From: Lycium barbarum
Lineage: Eukaryota; Streptophyta; Magnoliopsida; Solanales; Solanaceae
Direction of reading: 5' to 3'
Assembly (NCBI RefSeq): GCF_019175385.1
Contig: NC_083348.1
Location: forward strand, 48,320,950 to 48,384,949
DNA: 64,000 nucleotides
The translations under genes were made by a program, and so were the position numbers. Shown here in pieces: positions 1 to 11,998 of the stretch. Each line of letters begins with the position of its first letter. Positions within the stretch are counted from its first letter, which is position 1. The notes below the pieces were generated by a model that was not told the DNA's origin, searched no databases, and worked only from the letters and a program-made list of their open reading frames with translations.

Positions 1-2409
1 AGTATCAGATACATATTTTCAAAACATGCAGAGTGTATACAGAAACATATGTCATATCAAATCCGGCCCCTACCAAGGGACTCGGCAGACAGAACGTGGC
101 CACCCTCCCGACGCTGGTGCCACAACACAGAAGAATCAGACAACGGGGCATAACCCCGCATCATAATATATCATATCAGATGGCCATAGTAAATCATATC
201 AGAACAAGCGTACATGGCACAACATACTCCACAAACCCATGTACGCGTATACCTGCCCCCTCACATCGAGGCACGGCGAACAATGTAAAAGATCACGCTT
301 GACAACATATCCTGGCCCGGGCTCAGTGTGGGAACATTGGGGCATCCACGAATGGAGTAGTGAGAGACTAATGCAATTAAAATATCATAAATGTTTCCTT
401 AGACTCGATGAGGCATATCAAAGACAAACCGATCCAATGAAGTCGGAAGGGATCATAGTAAATGAGTTTCGAGTGTCAAAACAATTTATCAGACTTAATG
501 GAATATTTAAAACCATGTTTGTTAGGTAATGAGAATGGTAGTCAAAACATTTTGTTCAAATACCGTTCAAAAATAGGACTTAAGTACAATACGGGCAAAA
601 ACCGGGAATAGTGGGCCCACCTCGGGACAAGCAAGGCGGTGGGCTCAAATTACATATTTTAAACATATGGGGTCACCTACAAAGGTTCTACGGACGTTCT
701 ATGGCTTTCCAAGTAGTTTAGGGAATGTTTGAATGATTTTCAAGAATACAAACCAAAAGGGCTCAATCTTACTGAAGGAAAAAGCGAGATTTTCAATTGC
801 GGATTCCGATGGGCATAAAGTCTTTCGAGGCCCGAATCCGGTTCTAATACACTTAGGCATGCCAAAAGAAGGATCAGGTAGCTTTACATACTTTTTTGAG
901 CTTTGCACGCCTATCCAAGCTCACTCCCCGTTTCGTCGAAGATCTGCAAATGGTCACATTTACCAATTGTGAGTTATTGATGCCACGAATTCAACTTAAC
1001 TCATATATGTCTACCGATATTTCGGCAGCACCTCCCCTATACATATAGCACCCCCGAGAATTCAACTCGGTTCAAAACCATCAACCACAACCCAACAACA
1101 AACATCAACAACAACAACAATCACTATAAACACAATATAACTTATTTAGCCATGTTTTCAATACAATGACATAATCTTCACTTTAACCATAACTTTCCAA
1201 CTAATCTCAATGATTTCACATTCATTATCAATCTATATCACCACAACATAGTTTAGAAGCATTTCATATCGTTTCCTTAAATTATACACACGATATACAT
1301 AATATACAAACTTTCCGCAAAAGTCATAACGCATTCGAAACTTCTAATCTTTGACTTACATATTCATAACATGATTCCATCTTCCAAATTCATCAATACC
1401 CATCATAATTTGCAACCTAATAACTTCATTTTCATAATGTCGTAAAATCATACTTAAGCGACATAAGTTTCTACATTCCATTTCAAAGCAAACTCATATT
1501 GTTTTACTTTCATTTACATTGCAAACATCACAATAACACACTAACACACTAAGCAAACTTAATTCATTTCCATTCCACTCCAACACACCACACGGCCATG
1601 AGCTCTTTTTATCACTCCAACTCAATTCATTCCACTTTCATTTCCAATATGTATTTCACCACAATCACAACTAGAATATAACACAAATTCAACACATTAT
1701 GGCTATACAACATATACATACACACGACCATACACTAATAACACACACCCACTTTGCAAACTTCCATTTCTCCATACAATCAACACATTTCTACATACTA
1801 CAACACAAACAAGACTCCATAACACAATAATAAGGGATGAATTCTTACCTTCTTACTCAATCTGCTTCACTTGACTATATGATCAAGTTGATGAACCAAG
1901 GGCTCCTTCCTCCAAGACAACTACACCAAGTTGAGAAGGGACCTTGAATTAGTAGGAATTCAACAAGAGAAAAAATTTTGGAGCAAGATTTTTGGTGGCT
2001 AATATCTATGGCCAAACCCGAAACCCCTTTGTTTTTTTTGCTCTTGCTTTGCCTTGCTTTGTTCTTTCTAATTTCTTGAACTTTCTTAAGGGTATGACTC
2101 ATATAATTTTAACACATGGAAAGTTAATTAGGGCCATGGGTTTGGGCCATAGTTGGCCAGCCACCCTTCAAAATAATGGGCCTAATTTGTTTCTCATTTT
2201 ACAAGCCCAAAGACTTGTGAATCAAATTTTTGTAATTCCCGAAACTAATTTTCAAAATTCCAAAGTTGCCCTTAGTCTCCCTCGACACTTCCACATTAAT
2301 ATTCTTTCACAAACAACTCATGAGCTAAATGTAATCAATTATGACTTTATTTCAGGCAAGTCAAGATTATTTCTAATTTTCCAAATGTGCGAAAACACGG
2401 GATATAACA
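1..2409 (-). repeat. 3' LTR of element A (truncated by window edge)
   Basis: Near-identical to 8258-10668. The TG...CA terminus is at 2409 (plus-strand GATATAACA), directly followed by the PPT. The short open frames inside are not conserved as proteins between LTR copies and are not genes. It contains a variant of the LTR palindrome (GATATTTCGGCAG near 1016) and the GGCATGCC / TACC module near 860. Confidence 0.93.
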
Positions 2410-2424
2410 TCCTCCCCCCCTTTA
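2410..2424 (-). other. Polypurine tract of element A
   Basis: The minus strand reads AAAGGGGGGGAGGA immediately before the LTR start TGTTATATCCC. This is the expected plus-strand DNA priming site of an LTR retrotransposon. A short inverted repeat (ATTC-rich arms, AACATTC / GAATG) sits just upstream in element orientation, as at every other PPT in this window. Confidence 0.85.
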
Positions 2425-2529
2425 GATCATTCGTCCTTGAATGTTAAATTAATCTTATAGGATTTGAAAAGGCTCCGGGGGAGTTTCTGTTTATAGACAG
2501 CACATTCGTTATTGAAATGGAATTTAACA

Positions 2530-4000
2530 AAGACTCGAGATTACCTGAGGGCATAGGGAACAAATGAGGGTATTTCTTCTTCATCTCCTCTTCGGCCTCC
2601 CAGGTCATTTCCTCCCTATTATCGTTCTGCCACAGCACCTTAACAGAGGCTACATCTTTGTTCCGGAGCTTTCTTACCTGGCGGTCCAAAATAGCTACGG
2701 GTTGCTCCTCATAAGATAACTGCTCCGTCACCTGAATATCATCCGCAGGAAATATTCTGGAGGGATCACCAATGCATTTGCGGAGCATAGATACATGGAA
2801 TATCGGATGTACCGCTTCCGAATCAGATGGCAGATCTAACTCATAGGCGACATTCCCAAATTTCCGCACAATCAAATAAGGCCCAATATAACGCGGACTA
2901 AGTTTACCCTTTCTGCCGAACCGCATTACGCCTTTCATAGGCGATACCTTCAGAAATACCCAATCACCAACCTGGAATTCCAAAGGACGACGCCGTTTAT
3001 CAGCGTATGATTTCTGTCGACTCTGGCCTGCCAATAGTCGTTCCCGGATAAGTTTCACCTTATAAACGGCCTGCTGGATCATATCCGGGCCGATTAACTC
3101 TGTCTCGCCAATATCAAACCAGCCGATAGGTGACCTGCATTTCCTACCATATAAAGCCTCGTACGGAGCCATCTGGATGCTGGAATGGTAGCTGTTATTA
3201 TAAGAAAATTCAATCAATGGCAAGTGATCCTCCCAGCTACCTCTGAAATCAATAACACAGGCCCGCAACATATCTTCAAGCGTCTGGATAGTCGGCCTGT
3301 CCGTCACTCTGAGGATGGAAAGCTGTGCTCAGGCTCAACTGAGTCCCTAATCCTTCCTGAAAAGATCTCCAGAAGTTCGCTGTGAACTGAGCACCTCTGT
3401 CAGTGATAATAGATATAGGAACTCCATGAAGTCGCACAATTTCTTTAATATAAATCCTGGCATAATCCTCAGCGGAGTAAGTAGTTCTGACAGGGAGAAA
3501 ATGGGCTGATTTAGTCAGCCTATCAACAATAACCCAGATGGAATCATACTTCCGTGGAGTGCGAGGCAAACCTGTAATGAAGTCCATATTAATGACCTCC
3601 CACTTCCACGTCGGAATTTCCATTTCCTGCAACAGTCCACCCGGTTTCTGATGTTCAATCTTGACCTGCTGACAATTTGGGCATTGAGCGACGAACTCTG
3701 CGATATCCCGTTTCATACCATCCCACCAGTATAGGCATCTAAGATCATGGTACATCTTCGTAGACCCAGGATGAACAGAATAGCGAGCATAGTGTGCCTC
3801 GCCCATAACCTGCTGCCGCAGCCCTACAATATCAGGTACACACAACCTGCCTCTGTATAGTAAGGTTCCGTCTGGTGTAAACTCGAATGGCGTCTTCTCC
3901 TTTTCATGGGTTGTGTCTCTGTACCGAGCTAAAACAGGATCTTCATATTGGTTCCGCTTAATATCTTCCTTAATGGATGATTCATAAGCCCCTCGGACAG
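2530..4000 (-). pseudogene. Element A integrase with chromodomain-like C-terminus
   Basis: An HHCC zinc-binding region ([11 protein letters not shown] ... CPNCQQVK) is followed by the catalytic core with Asp in [10 protein letters not shown] and Asp in [15 protein letters not shown]. The third acidic residue falls where the 5-bp deletion near 3295 breaks the frame. Downstream, in another frame, come YNNSYHSSIQMAPYEALYGRKC, the KGKLSPRYIGPY block and a tail with AILDRQVRKL, VLWQN and EMTWEAEEEM, which reads as a chromodomain. In chromoviruses such tails guide insertion to heterochromatin, consistent with the nested repeats here. Confidence 0.88.
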
Positions 4001-4199
4001 AAATCCGCGTACCTCCAGAATCGGCCAGACGAACCCCAAGATTAGCCAACTCATGAATATCACGTACTATCTCTTTCCTGTCTGGCTGTAAATCTGCTAA
4101 ACTGCCCATAGATTTCCGGCTGAGTGCATCTGCAACAACATTAGCCTTACCCGGATGATACAGAATATCCACATCGTAGTCTTTCAGGAGCTCCAGCCA

Positions 4200-5711
4200 C
4201 CTCCGCTGCCGCAAATTTAGCTCTTTCTGCTTAAAAATATACTGGATACTTTTATGATCTGTATAGATATCAACATGAACGCCATATAAATAATGTCTCC
4301 ATATCTTCAGAGCATGAATCACCGCTGCAAGCTCCAGATCGTGGGTAGGATAATTCTTTTCATGCTTTTTGAGCTGCCGGGAGGCATAAGCTATAACTCT
4401 GCCATGCTGCATCAATACACAGCCTAATCCCATACCAGAAGCGTCACAATAAATAACATATCCATCGGGTCCCTCTGGAAGAGTCAGAACTGGGGCTGTA
4501 GTCAGCTTCTCTTTCAGCAACTGGAAGCTTCGTTCACAAGCATCAGTCCACTGGAACTTGGCTCCCTTCTGAGTTAGCCTTGTCAAAGGCGCTGAAATCG
4601 AAGCAAACTTTTCCACAAATCTTCTGTAATAGCCTGCTAATCCCAGAAAACTACGTACCTCTGTGGGCGTCGTGGGTCTAGGCCAATTCTTCACGGCTTC
4701 AATCTTCTGTGTGTCCACCCGGACACCATCAGCTGCAATAATATGTCCCAAGAATGCCACTGAAGCTAGCCAGAATTCACATTTAGAAAATTTTGCATAT
4801 AATTTCCGATGCCGAAGTACCCCAAGTACCGCTCTCAGATGATCTGCGTGCTCTGCCTTGGACCGAGAATAAACCATATCATCGATAAATACAATTACGA
4901 ACATGTCTAAGAACAGCCTGAATACCCGGTTCATTAAATCCATGAATACTGCAGGAGCATTATTCAGCCCAAAAGACATAACTCTGAATTCATAATGCCC
5001 ATATCTGGTCCGGAATGCTGTCTTAGGAATATCAGCCTATCGTACCCGTACCTGATGATAGCCTGACCGAAGGTCTATCTTCGAAAAATATTTGGTGCCC
5101 TGAAACTGATCAAACAAATCATCAATTCTGGGGAGGGGGTATATATTCTTTATAGTTACCTTATTCAGCTGCCGATAGTCGATACACATACGCAGCAACC
5201 CGTCTTTCTTACGCACAAATAATACCGGGGCTCCCCAAGGCGAAGTACTCGGTCTGATGAAGCCTTTTTCTAACAGATCCTTCAACTGCTCTTTCAGTTC
5301 TTTCAATTCCGCCGGTGCCATTCTGTACGGGGGAATAGATATCGGCTGAGTATCTGGAAGCAAATCAATAGTAAAATCTATCTCCCGCTCTGGAGGAAGG
5401 CCTGGGAGCTCATCTGGGAATACATCTGGAAATTCATTAACCACGGGAATTGACTGAAGAGTCGGCGTTTCTGCTGTCAAGTCTTGTACCCGAACCAGAT
5501 GATAAAAATAACCCTTTCTGATCATTTTCTTCGCCTTAAGGTATGAAATAAACTTACCTTTCGGCGATGCAGTATTACCTGCCCATTCTATAACTGGCTC
5601 CCCAGGAAACTGGAAACGAACTACCTTATTTTGGCAGTAAACATTAGCATAACAGGAGGCTAGCCAGTCCATTCCCATAATAACATCAAATTCAATCATA
5701 TCTAACTCCAC
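4200..5711 (-). pseudogene. Element A reverse transcriptase and RNase H
   Basis: The segment starts with the protease tail ([11 protein letters not shown]) and linker. RT blocks follow: [54 protein letters not shown], then after the stop at 5037 [15 protein letters not shown] and FIDD. RNase H shows [23 protein letters not shown] and ADALSRK, carrying the acidic residues of the active site. After FIDD the usual two residues are replaced by one Met through an in-frame 3-bp loss. Together these domains would copy element RNA into DNA and remove the RNA strand. Confidence 0.9.
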
Positions 5712-5765
5712 CAGATCTTCCTTAGTATCTCGGCCGCATATAATTACAGAACAGTCTTTATATAC

Positions 5766-6030
5766 CTATTTCGCTACAATAAAGTCCCCGATCGGTGTAG
5801 CTACCTCAAATGGCTCTATAGGCTCGGACGTTATACCAATTTTACTAGCAACAAGGGGAGAAATATATGACAAAGTCGAACCTGGATCACTCAATGCATA
5901 CACAGACCGAGAGAAGACCAATAATGTACCTGTAACGACATTAGGCGATGCCTCCTGGTCCTGGCGGCTGGACAAAGCATAAATGCGGTTCGAAGGACCG
6001 CTAGTACCAGAAGCTCCACCACGGCCTCTG
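5766..6030 (-). pseudogene. Element A aspartic protease segment
   Basis: This follows gag in the same frame. It contains the active-site motif DPGST (Asp codon 5886-5888) in the context YALSDPGSTLSYISP, followed by a hydrophobic segment typical of retropepsins. The family role is cleaving the polyprotein. The frame stops at 5766, before the [10 protein letters not shown] block that continues at 5711, so the domain is split by a nonsense codon. Confidence 0.8.
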
Positions 6031-6139
6031 CCGCGACCCGCTGGTGCTGAAGTACCTGGCCCCGTAGGGCGCATAGCCACAGATAAAGATGAAGACCCGG
6101 CGGTTGATCCGGTAGGCAGCGCTGCACCACCCGAACTAC

Positions 6140-7391
6140 CCTTATACGGGAAATCTCTCACAGAATGGCCCTGACGGCCACAAGAAAAACATGCACCGGT
6201 GGCTCTGTAGCACTCCCCAGGATGGTATCTTCCACAATAAGAACACTGAGGCCTAGGTGGCCTCGTCTGACCAGAACCCCTATCTGTCCGCGAACCTGAA
6301 GCCCTGGAGCTCTGACCTGCTCCTGAATACCCTGGGCCATCAAATCTGCGACCTGTAGGCTGTGGAGGTGCGCTCTGTGCTGGCTGGGATAGATGTCTGC
6401 TAGGTTGCTGTGGCTGCTGAGGCTGTCTGCCCCGAAAATCTCCAGAATACCCAGATGATCTGGCCCTCTTGGGCTGTCTCCGATCCTGACTCCTATCAGG
6501 CTGACGCTCCCTATGCCGGTCCTCCATGCCCTGGGCGTGCGCCTGAATCCGGGCAATATCCATGCCGGGCTGAGCAGCCAATACCAAACAGCTGTCGACA
6601 AAATAACGGTCCATCCCCATAATGTACCTGTGCATCCTGTCAGCCATAGTAGCTACCACAGCAGGTGCGTATCGGGCCAATGAGTCAAACTCCATACTGT
6701 ACTCTCGAACACTGCGACCCCTCTGTCTCAGCAATAAGAATCTGTCAGCCTTGGCCCGCCGTAACTCCGGAGGCAGAAAATGGCTAAGAAAAGCCTTAGA
6801 AAAATCATCCCAAACTGCTGGGGGAGCGCCGTCGCCTCTGGATAACTCCCATGACTCGTACCAATTAGCCGCTACATCATACAACCGGTACGAAGCCAAT
6901 GTGACTGACTCTGTCGCAGAAGCATTAATCAAATGTAAGGTGCGCTGCATCTTCCTAATAAACTCCTCAGGGTCCTCCTCGGGCTTTGTCCCGAAGAACT
7001 CTGGAGGGCCACAAGTCAAGAACTCACGGGCTCTCGAACTGTCACGCCTATATGCCTGATCACCTCCCAGTCCGTGCCCCTGAACCTGTCCTGCCACAAG
7101 TCTTGTCAATAGCTGGACTGCCTATCTCATAGTCTGATCCTCAGTCCCTGGCCGTGGAGCTGGAGGCTCAGGTACTGGAATCTCGGGAGCTGGCGGTGGA
7201 GCCGCCCCCCGACCTGCAGCTGCTGCTGCTCCAACCTCCTCTACGTGTGGCGGTGTGGAAGAGCCCTCTGTCGGGGGCAAAATATCAGGAGCAATATGTG
7301 CATGGGCCCTGGTAACCCTCTGGGCCCGACTAGTCTCTCCCACAGCTGCTGCCTTGGCCTTTTGGGCCGCTGTCGCCTTTTTTGGAGGCAT
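6140..7391 (-). pseudogene. Element A gag portion with zinc knuckle
   Basis: The N-terminal basic/Ala-rich segment is followed by the conserved gag core (FFGTKPEEDPEEFIRKM, then a YRLYDVAANWYESW block and REYSMEFDSLARYAP). A Gln/Arg/Pro-rich linker follows, then two cysteine motifs: CSYCGRYHPGECY and CFSCGRQGHSVRDF. In the second, a CCHC knuckle, the final Cys is replaced by Phe (codon 6150-6152), which should weaken RNA binding. The stop at 7122 separates the first 89 residues from the rest. The start at 7391 is preferred because the same MPPKKATAAQK start occurs at 26882 in a second element. Confidence 0.88.
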
Positions 7392-7499
7392 AACTGCAAA
7401 TGTAACAATTCGTTAGGGAGGAGTCATCCTGATAACACAGCTCTATCGCACGATCTAAGACAGAAAGAAGGGTAGTATCCTAAATGCCCTGTAGTCTCC

Positions 7500-7535
7500 T
7501 GTTTATAGGTGTGGTGCACAACACACCGATAAACA
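7500..7535 (-). other. Leader stem-loop with palindromic loop GTGCAC
   Basis: Arms TGTTTAT (7500-7506) and ATAAACA (7529-7535) enclose a second perfect arm pair GGTGTG (7508-7513) and CACACC (7522-7527), separated by a single A/G mismatch. The loop contains the self-complementary hexamer GTGCAC (7514-7519). It lies a few tens of bases 3' of the PBS in RNA sense. It resembles retroviral dimer-initiation stem-loops; that function is inferred. Confidence 0.65.
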
Positions 7536-7578
7536 AGACTCTACTAGAAACGGTCGGTAGACATTCCGAGGACGAACC

Positions 7579-7590
7579 GCTCTGACACCA
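7579..7590 (-). other. Primer binding site, initiator tRNA-Met type
   Basis: The minus strand reads TGGTGTCAGAGC four bases inside the 5' LTR end. It is one base off the canonical TGGTATCAGAGC complementary to the 3' end of plant initiator tRNA-Met. The canonical sequence occurs at two other PBSs here. Confidence 0.88.
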
Positions 7591-7594
7591 CTTT

Positions 7595-10500
7595 TGTCAC
7601 GACCCAACCCCGTAGGCCGTGACTAGTGCCCGATCTGGGCACCCAAACACATTTATCAAAAGCTATCTCAAATTTTATCTACACGCTTTCAAATATATAG
7701 CAGAAGCCGACAAGGCTGTATTTCGAAGTTAGATAATTTCCAGAAAAATTTCGGCACAGTTTCCTTTGTTTTACAGACTATCCAAAATAACCCTGCGCAC
7801 AAAAAATACCAACAGAAGACCACACAGGGCCAACGAAGAAATATTTAAACATATGCGGACCGGCCGCCGCGGCGAATGGGATCGCCCAAACATAACATAA
7901 GCACACATCTGTACAGGAAAACCCCAACCCACAAACATGTCCACAGACCTCTAAACAGACCGACAGAATCATATGACGGGACAGGGCCCCGCCGTACCCA
8001 CGAACGAGAATATATATATACAGTAGTGACGGACTATACCAAAAGATGGGCTCTGGATAAGAGAGCACTCCAAATAGCAGAATAAGATCCTAAGCGGACG
8101 GATCAGCAAACCTGTCGTCGGTACCTGCGCGGCATGAAAATGCAGCCCCCGAAGAAAGGGGGTCAGTACGAAATATGTACTGAATATGTAAAGCCTGAAT
8201 TACAGAAACAAAATCATAACTGGTACTGAACGTACAGAAAGTAAACAGAAGACCCAAAGTATCAGATACATATTTTCAAAACATGCAGAGTCTATACAGA
8301 AACATATGTCATATCAAATCCGGCCCCTACCAAGGGACTCGGCAGACAGAATGTGGCCACCCTCCCGACGCTGGTGCCACAACACAGAAGAATCAGAAAA
8401 GGGGGCATAACCCCGCATCATAATATGTGATATCAGATGACCATAGTAAATCATATCAGAACAAGCGTACATGGCACAACATACTCCACAAACCCATGTA
8501 CGCGTATACCTGCCCCCTCACATCGAGGCACGGCGAACAATGCAAAGGATCACGCTTGACAACATATCCTGGCTCGGGCTCAGTGTGGGAACATTGGGGC
8601 ATCCACGAATGGAGTAGTGAGAGACTAATGCAATTAAAATATCATAAATGTTTCCATAGACTCTATGAGGCATATCAAAGACAAACCGATCCAATGAAGT
8701 CGGAAGGGATCATAGTAAATGAGTTTCGAGTGTCAAAACAATTTATCAGACTTAATGGAATATTTAAAACCATGTTTGTTAGGTAATGAGAATGGTAGTC
8801 AAAACATTTTGTTCAAATACCGTTCGAAAATAGGACTTAAGTACAATACGGGCAAAACCGGAAATAGTGGGCCCACCTCAGGACAAGCAAGGCGGTGGGC
8901 TCAAATTACATATTTTAAACATATGGGGTCACCTACAAAGGTTCTACGGACATTCTATGGCTTTCCAAGCAGTTTAGGGAAAGTTTGCATGATTTTCAAG
9001 AATACAAACCAAAAGGGCTCAATCTTACTGAAGGAAAAAGCGAGATTTTCAATTGTGGATTCCGATGGGCAGAAAGTCATTCGAGGCCCGAATCCGGTTC
9101 TAATACACTTAGGCATGCCAAAAGAAGGATCGGGTAGCTTTACAAACTTTTTTGAGCTTTGCACGCGCCTATCCAAGCTCACTCCCCGTTTCGTCGAAGA
9201 TCTGCAAATGATCACATTTACCAATTGTGAGTTATTGATGCCACGAATTCAACTTAACTCATATATGTCTACCGAAATTTCGGCAACACCTCCCCTATAC
9301 ATATAGCACCCCCGAGAATTCAACTCGGTTCAAAACCATCAACCGCAACCCAACAACAAACATCAACAACAACAACAATCACTATAAACGCAATATAACT
9401 TATTTAGCCATGTTTTCAATACAATGACATAATCTTCACTTTAACCTTAACTTTCCAACTAATCTCAATGATTTCACATTCATTATCAATCTAGATCACC
9501 ACAACATAGTTTAGAAGCATTTCATATCGTTTCCTTAAATTATACACACGATATACATAATATACAAACTTTCCGCCAAAGTCATAACGCATTCGAAACT
9601 TCTAATCTTTGACTTACATATTCATAACATGATTCCATCTTCCAAATTCATCAATACCCATCATAATTTGCAACCTATTAACTTCATTTTGATAATGTCG
9701 TAAAATCATACTTAAGCGACATAAGTTTCTACATTCCATTTCAAAGCAAACTCATATTGTTTTACTTTCATTTACATTGCAAACATCACAATAACACACT
9801 AACACACTAAGCAAACTTAATTCATTTCCATTCCACTTCAACACACCACACGGCCATGTGCTCTTTTTATCACTCCAACTCAATTCATTCCACTTTCATT
9901 TCCAATATGTATTTCACCACAATCACAACTAGAATATAACACAAATTCAACACATTATGGCTATACAACATATACATACACACGGCCATACACTAATAAC
10001 ACACACCAACTTTGCAAAATTCCATTTCTCCATACAATCAACACATTTCTACATACTACAACACAAACAAGACTCCATAACACAATAATAAGGGATGAAT
10101 TCTTACCTTCTTACTCAATCTTCTTCACTTGACTATATGATCAAGTTGATGAACCAAGGGCTCCTTCCTCCAAGACAACTACACCAAGTTGAGAAAGGAC
10201 CTTGAATTAGTAGGAATTCAACAAGAGAAAAAATTTTGGAGCAAGATTTTTGGTGGCTAATTTCTATGGCCAAACCCGAAACCCCTTTGTTTTTTTTTGC
10301 TCTTGCTTTGCCTTGCTTTGTTCTTTCTAATTTCTTGAACTTTCTTAAGGGTATGACTCATATAATTTTAACACATGGAAAGTTAATTAGGGCCATGGGT
10401 TTGGGCCATAGTTGGCCGGCCACCCTTCAAAATAATGGGCCTAATTTGTTTCTCATTTTACAATCCCATAGACTTGTGAATCAAATTTTTGTAATTCCCG

Positions 10501-10668
10501 AAACTAATTTTCAAAATTCCAAAGTTGCCCTTAGTCTCCCTCGACACTTCCACATTAATATTCTTTCACAAACAACTCATGAGCTAAATGTAATCAATTA
10601 TGACTTTATTTCATGCAAGTCAAGATTATTTCTAATTTTCCAAATGTGCGAAAACACGGGATATAACA
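7595..10668 (-). repeat. 5' LTR of element A
   Basis: A complete LTR of about 3.07 kb with TG...CA ends in both directions. It carries the multi-hairpin cassette at 8121-8182, including GTAC arms and the CCCCC/GGGGG stem. Paired GGGCC motifs lie near 10395-10440 in the presumed U3. It would provide promoter and polyadenylation signals; neither is proven here. Confidence 0.93.
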
Positions 10669-11733
10669 CATATTCAAGTACTAATCCGCAACCATTCAAA
10701 CACTATTCAAGAATGCTTCCAACAATCCGTACAATATTCAAAACGATTTAACCCAACTCCTTTCCACCCGAAACTATACAAATACAACAAAAGCCACAAC
10801 AACACATTTCTATCTTTTAAATTCATGAACTACACTTAGCAATTCACACGTTAGCAATGTTATTCCCACAAATACAAGAAACGATATTGGAATCACATTG
10901 GCCTCCAAATCAGCCCGTAACCATTTCAACATCAACTTGAATTATCAAACTCTCATTCCCATCATAGAATACATAACAACAACAACCAAAATACTACATA
11001 AAAATTAACTCATCATTCCTACACCACACACACATACACGGCCAAACCCCAACATGTATAGTTTCATGATGTTTATCCATTTCTACCTACTACAACATAA
11101 ACAAACCATCCATAACATATAAAAAGAGGATTAAATCTTACCTTTTTCCTTCAACTTCTCCCTTGGCTAAGGTTGTGAACTTGCAACAATAAGAGGGATT
11201 CTTGCATCAACAATTGTACCACGTTAAAGTGGACCCTTGAATTAGTAGGAATACTAGAAGAAAATATTTTTTGGATCAAAATTTCAAGGGGTCAATTTTC
11301 CCCACCTTAGCCGATTGCCCCTTCTTCTTTTTTCTTTCTTTCTCTCAAATTTCTTGAAAATTCTTGAGTTGAAGATAATAATATGAAGAGTTGGGTCATC
11401 TTTTATTACTTATTTTAGCCTTCGTATGGGCCTTGGCCCATATTCCTTTGGCCGGCCACCTTGGCCATTTGTGCAAGCCCATCCCTCTTTTTTTTTTTTT
11501 TTGTAATTTATGAAAATTATTTTCCAAATTCCAAATTTTCCCTTAGCCTTCCGCAATATTTCTATGAGCCTTCTTGCGAATTTCCCTTTTTACCCCTATC
11601 CTTTTCTAATATTTCCACATCAAAAGTTCTCATAAACAACTTATGTATTAAACAAGATAAAAAATATAGCTTTGCTCTTAACTTCCCGCAATTATCTTGA
11701 ATTATCCAGATACGTAAAATGCGGGATATAACA
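10669..11733 (-). repeat. B-type LTR remnant, target of element A
   Basis: In minus orientation it begins TGTTATATCCCGCATTTT at 11733 and continues like the solo LTR at 19623 (shared GATAATTGCGGGAAGTTAAG). It stops abruptly where element A starts, so A inserted into this LTR. The rest should lie left of the window. It contains the inverted pair TGGGCC-TT-GGCCCA (11427-11440) and a poly-T run near 11488-11503. Confidence 0.8.
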
Positions 11734-11998
11734 ATATTTGTCGCTGATGATAGCCTTGCTTTATCGCTTTATCGTCGTACGGTAAAATCATAACTCATCG
11801 CCATATTTTTCCTTCCAACTTATTCCTTTATATGCTTAACTCGTCCTGTCTTGGTATAGGATATTTGTAGGAGATGCATCTTTCCTTTCTCATAATACGA
11901 CTACTTCTTAAGTGCGCGTACTTCGCATATTTCATTTTCTTTCTATACCCATACTTATTCCTTTACATTCTTTCCTCCTCAATTTATCTTACTACAGA
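11734..11998. other. Unassigned pyrimidine-rich spacer
   Basis: About 265 bp, rich in C and T on the plus strand, between two LTR remnants. It resembles in composition the non-coding internal region at 52456-54361 but I could not align it convincingly. No gene is seen. Confidence 0.4.

Larger units (their letters stand above)
2444..7391 (-). pseudogene. Element A gag-pol polyprotein, disrupted
   Basis: One reading frame of about 1650 codons, starting MPPKKATAAQK at 7391. Order: gag, zinc knuckle, protease, RT, RNase H, integrase, chromodomain-like tail. It is interrupted by in-frame stops at 7122, 5766 and 5037. A 5-bp deletion near 3295 (relative to the sibling copy at about 33215-33235) shifts the frame inside integrase, right at the catalytic Glu region (GQAE in the sibling). 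RT also lacks one codon just after FIDD. The product would have made capsid-like particles, copied RNA to DNA and inserted it. No intact product can be made. Length and order fit Tekay/Del chromoviruses; the clade name is inferred from memory of the family. Confidence 0.93.
7392..7594 (-). other. Element A 5' leader
   Basis: Non-coding leader between PBS and gag ATG. In RNA sense it holds a strong stem-loop (7500-7535), the motif GATCGTGCGATAGAGC (7440-7455) shared with two other leaders in the window, and a CCTAAC...TTTGCAG string just before the ATG that looks like a plant branch point plus 3' splice site. Confidence 0.75.
1..10668 (-). mobile_element. Element A: near-complete Ty3/gypsy chromovirus-type LTR retrotransposon
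   Basis: Two long direct repeats (1-2409 and 7595-10668) flank a gag-pol region read on the minus strand. In element orientation the LTR starts TGTTATATCCCG and ends GGTCGTGACA. A PBS lies just inside the 5' LTR and a G-rich PPT just inside the 3' LTR. Window base 1 aligns with base 8258, so about 660 bp of the left LTR lie outside the window. The LTR copies differ at only scattered positions by eye, suggesting a fairly recent insertion, yet the coding frame carries three stops and a frameshift. The right flank 10669-10673 (CATAT) is one copy of the expected 5-bp target duplication; the other is off-window. The element sits inside an older LTR. Confidence 0.93.

Noticed and set aside
2444..7391. 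Endogenous plant pararetrovirus
   Set aside because: Long LTRs, PBS/PPT, an integrase domain and a chromodomain-like tail show an LTR retrotransposon. No movement-protein region is visible.
8427..9306. Open frames of 119 and 195 codons in the element A 5' LTR
   Set aside because: They lie inside the LTR, are not preserved in the other LTR copy at the same length, and contain no known domain. They are chance frames in a low-stop region.
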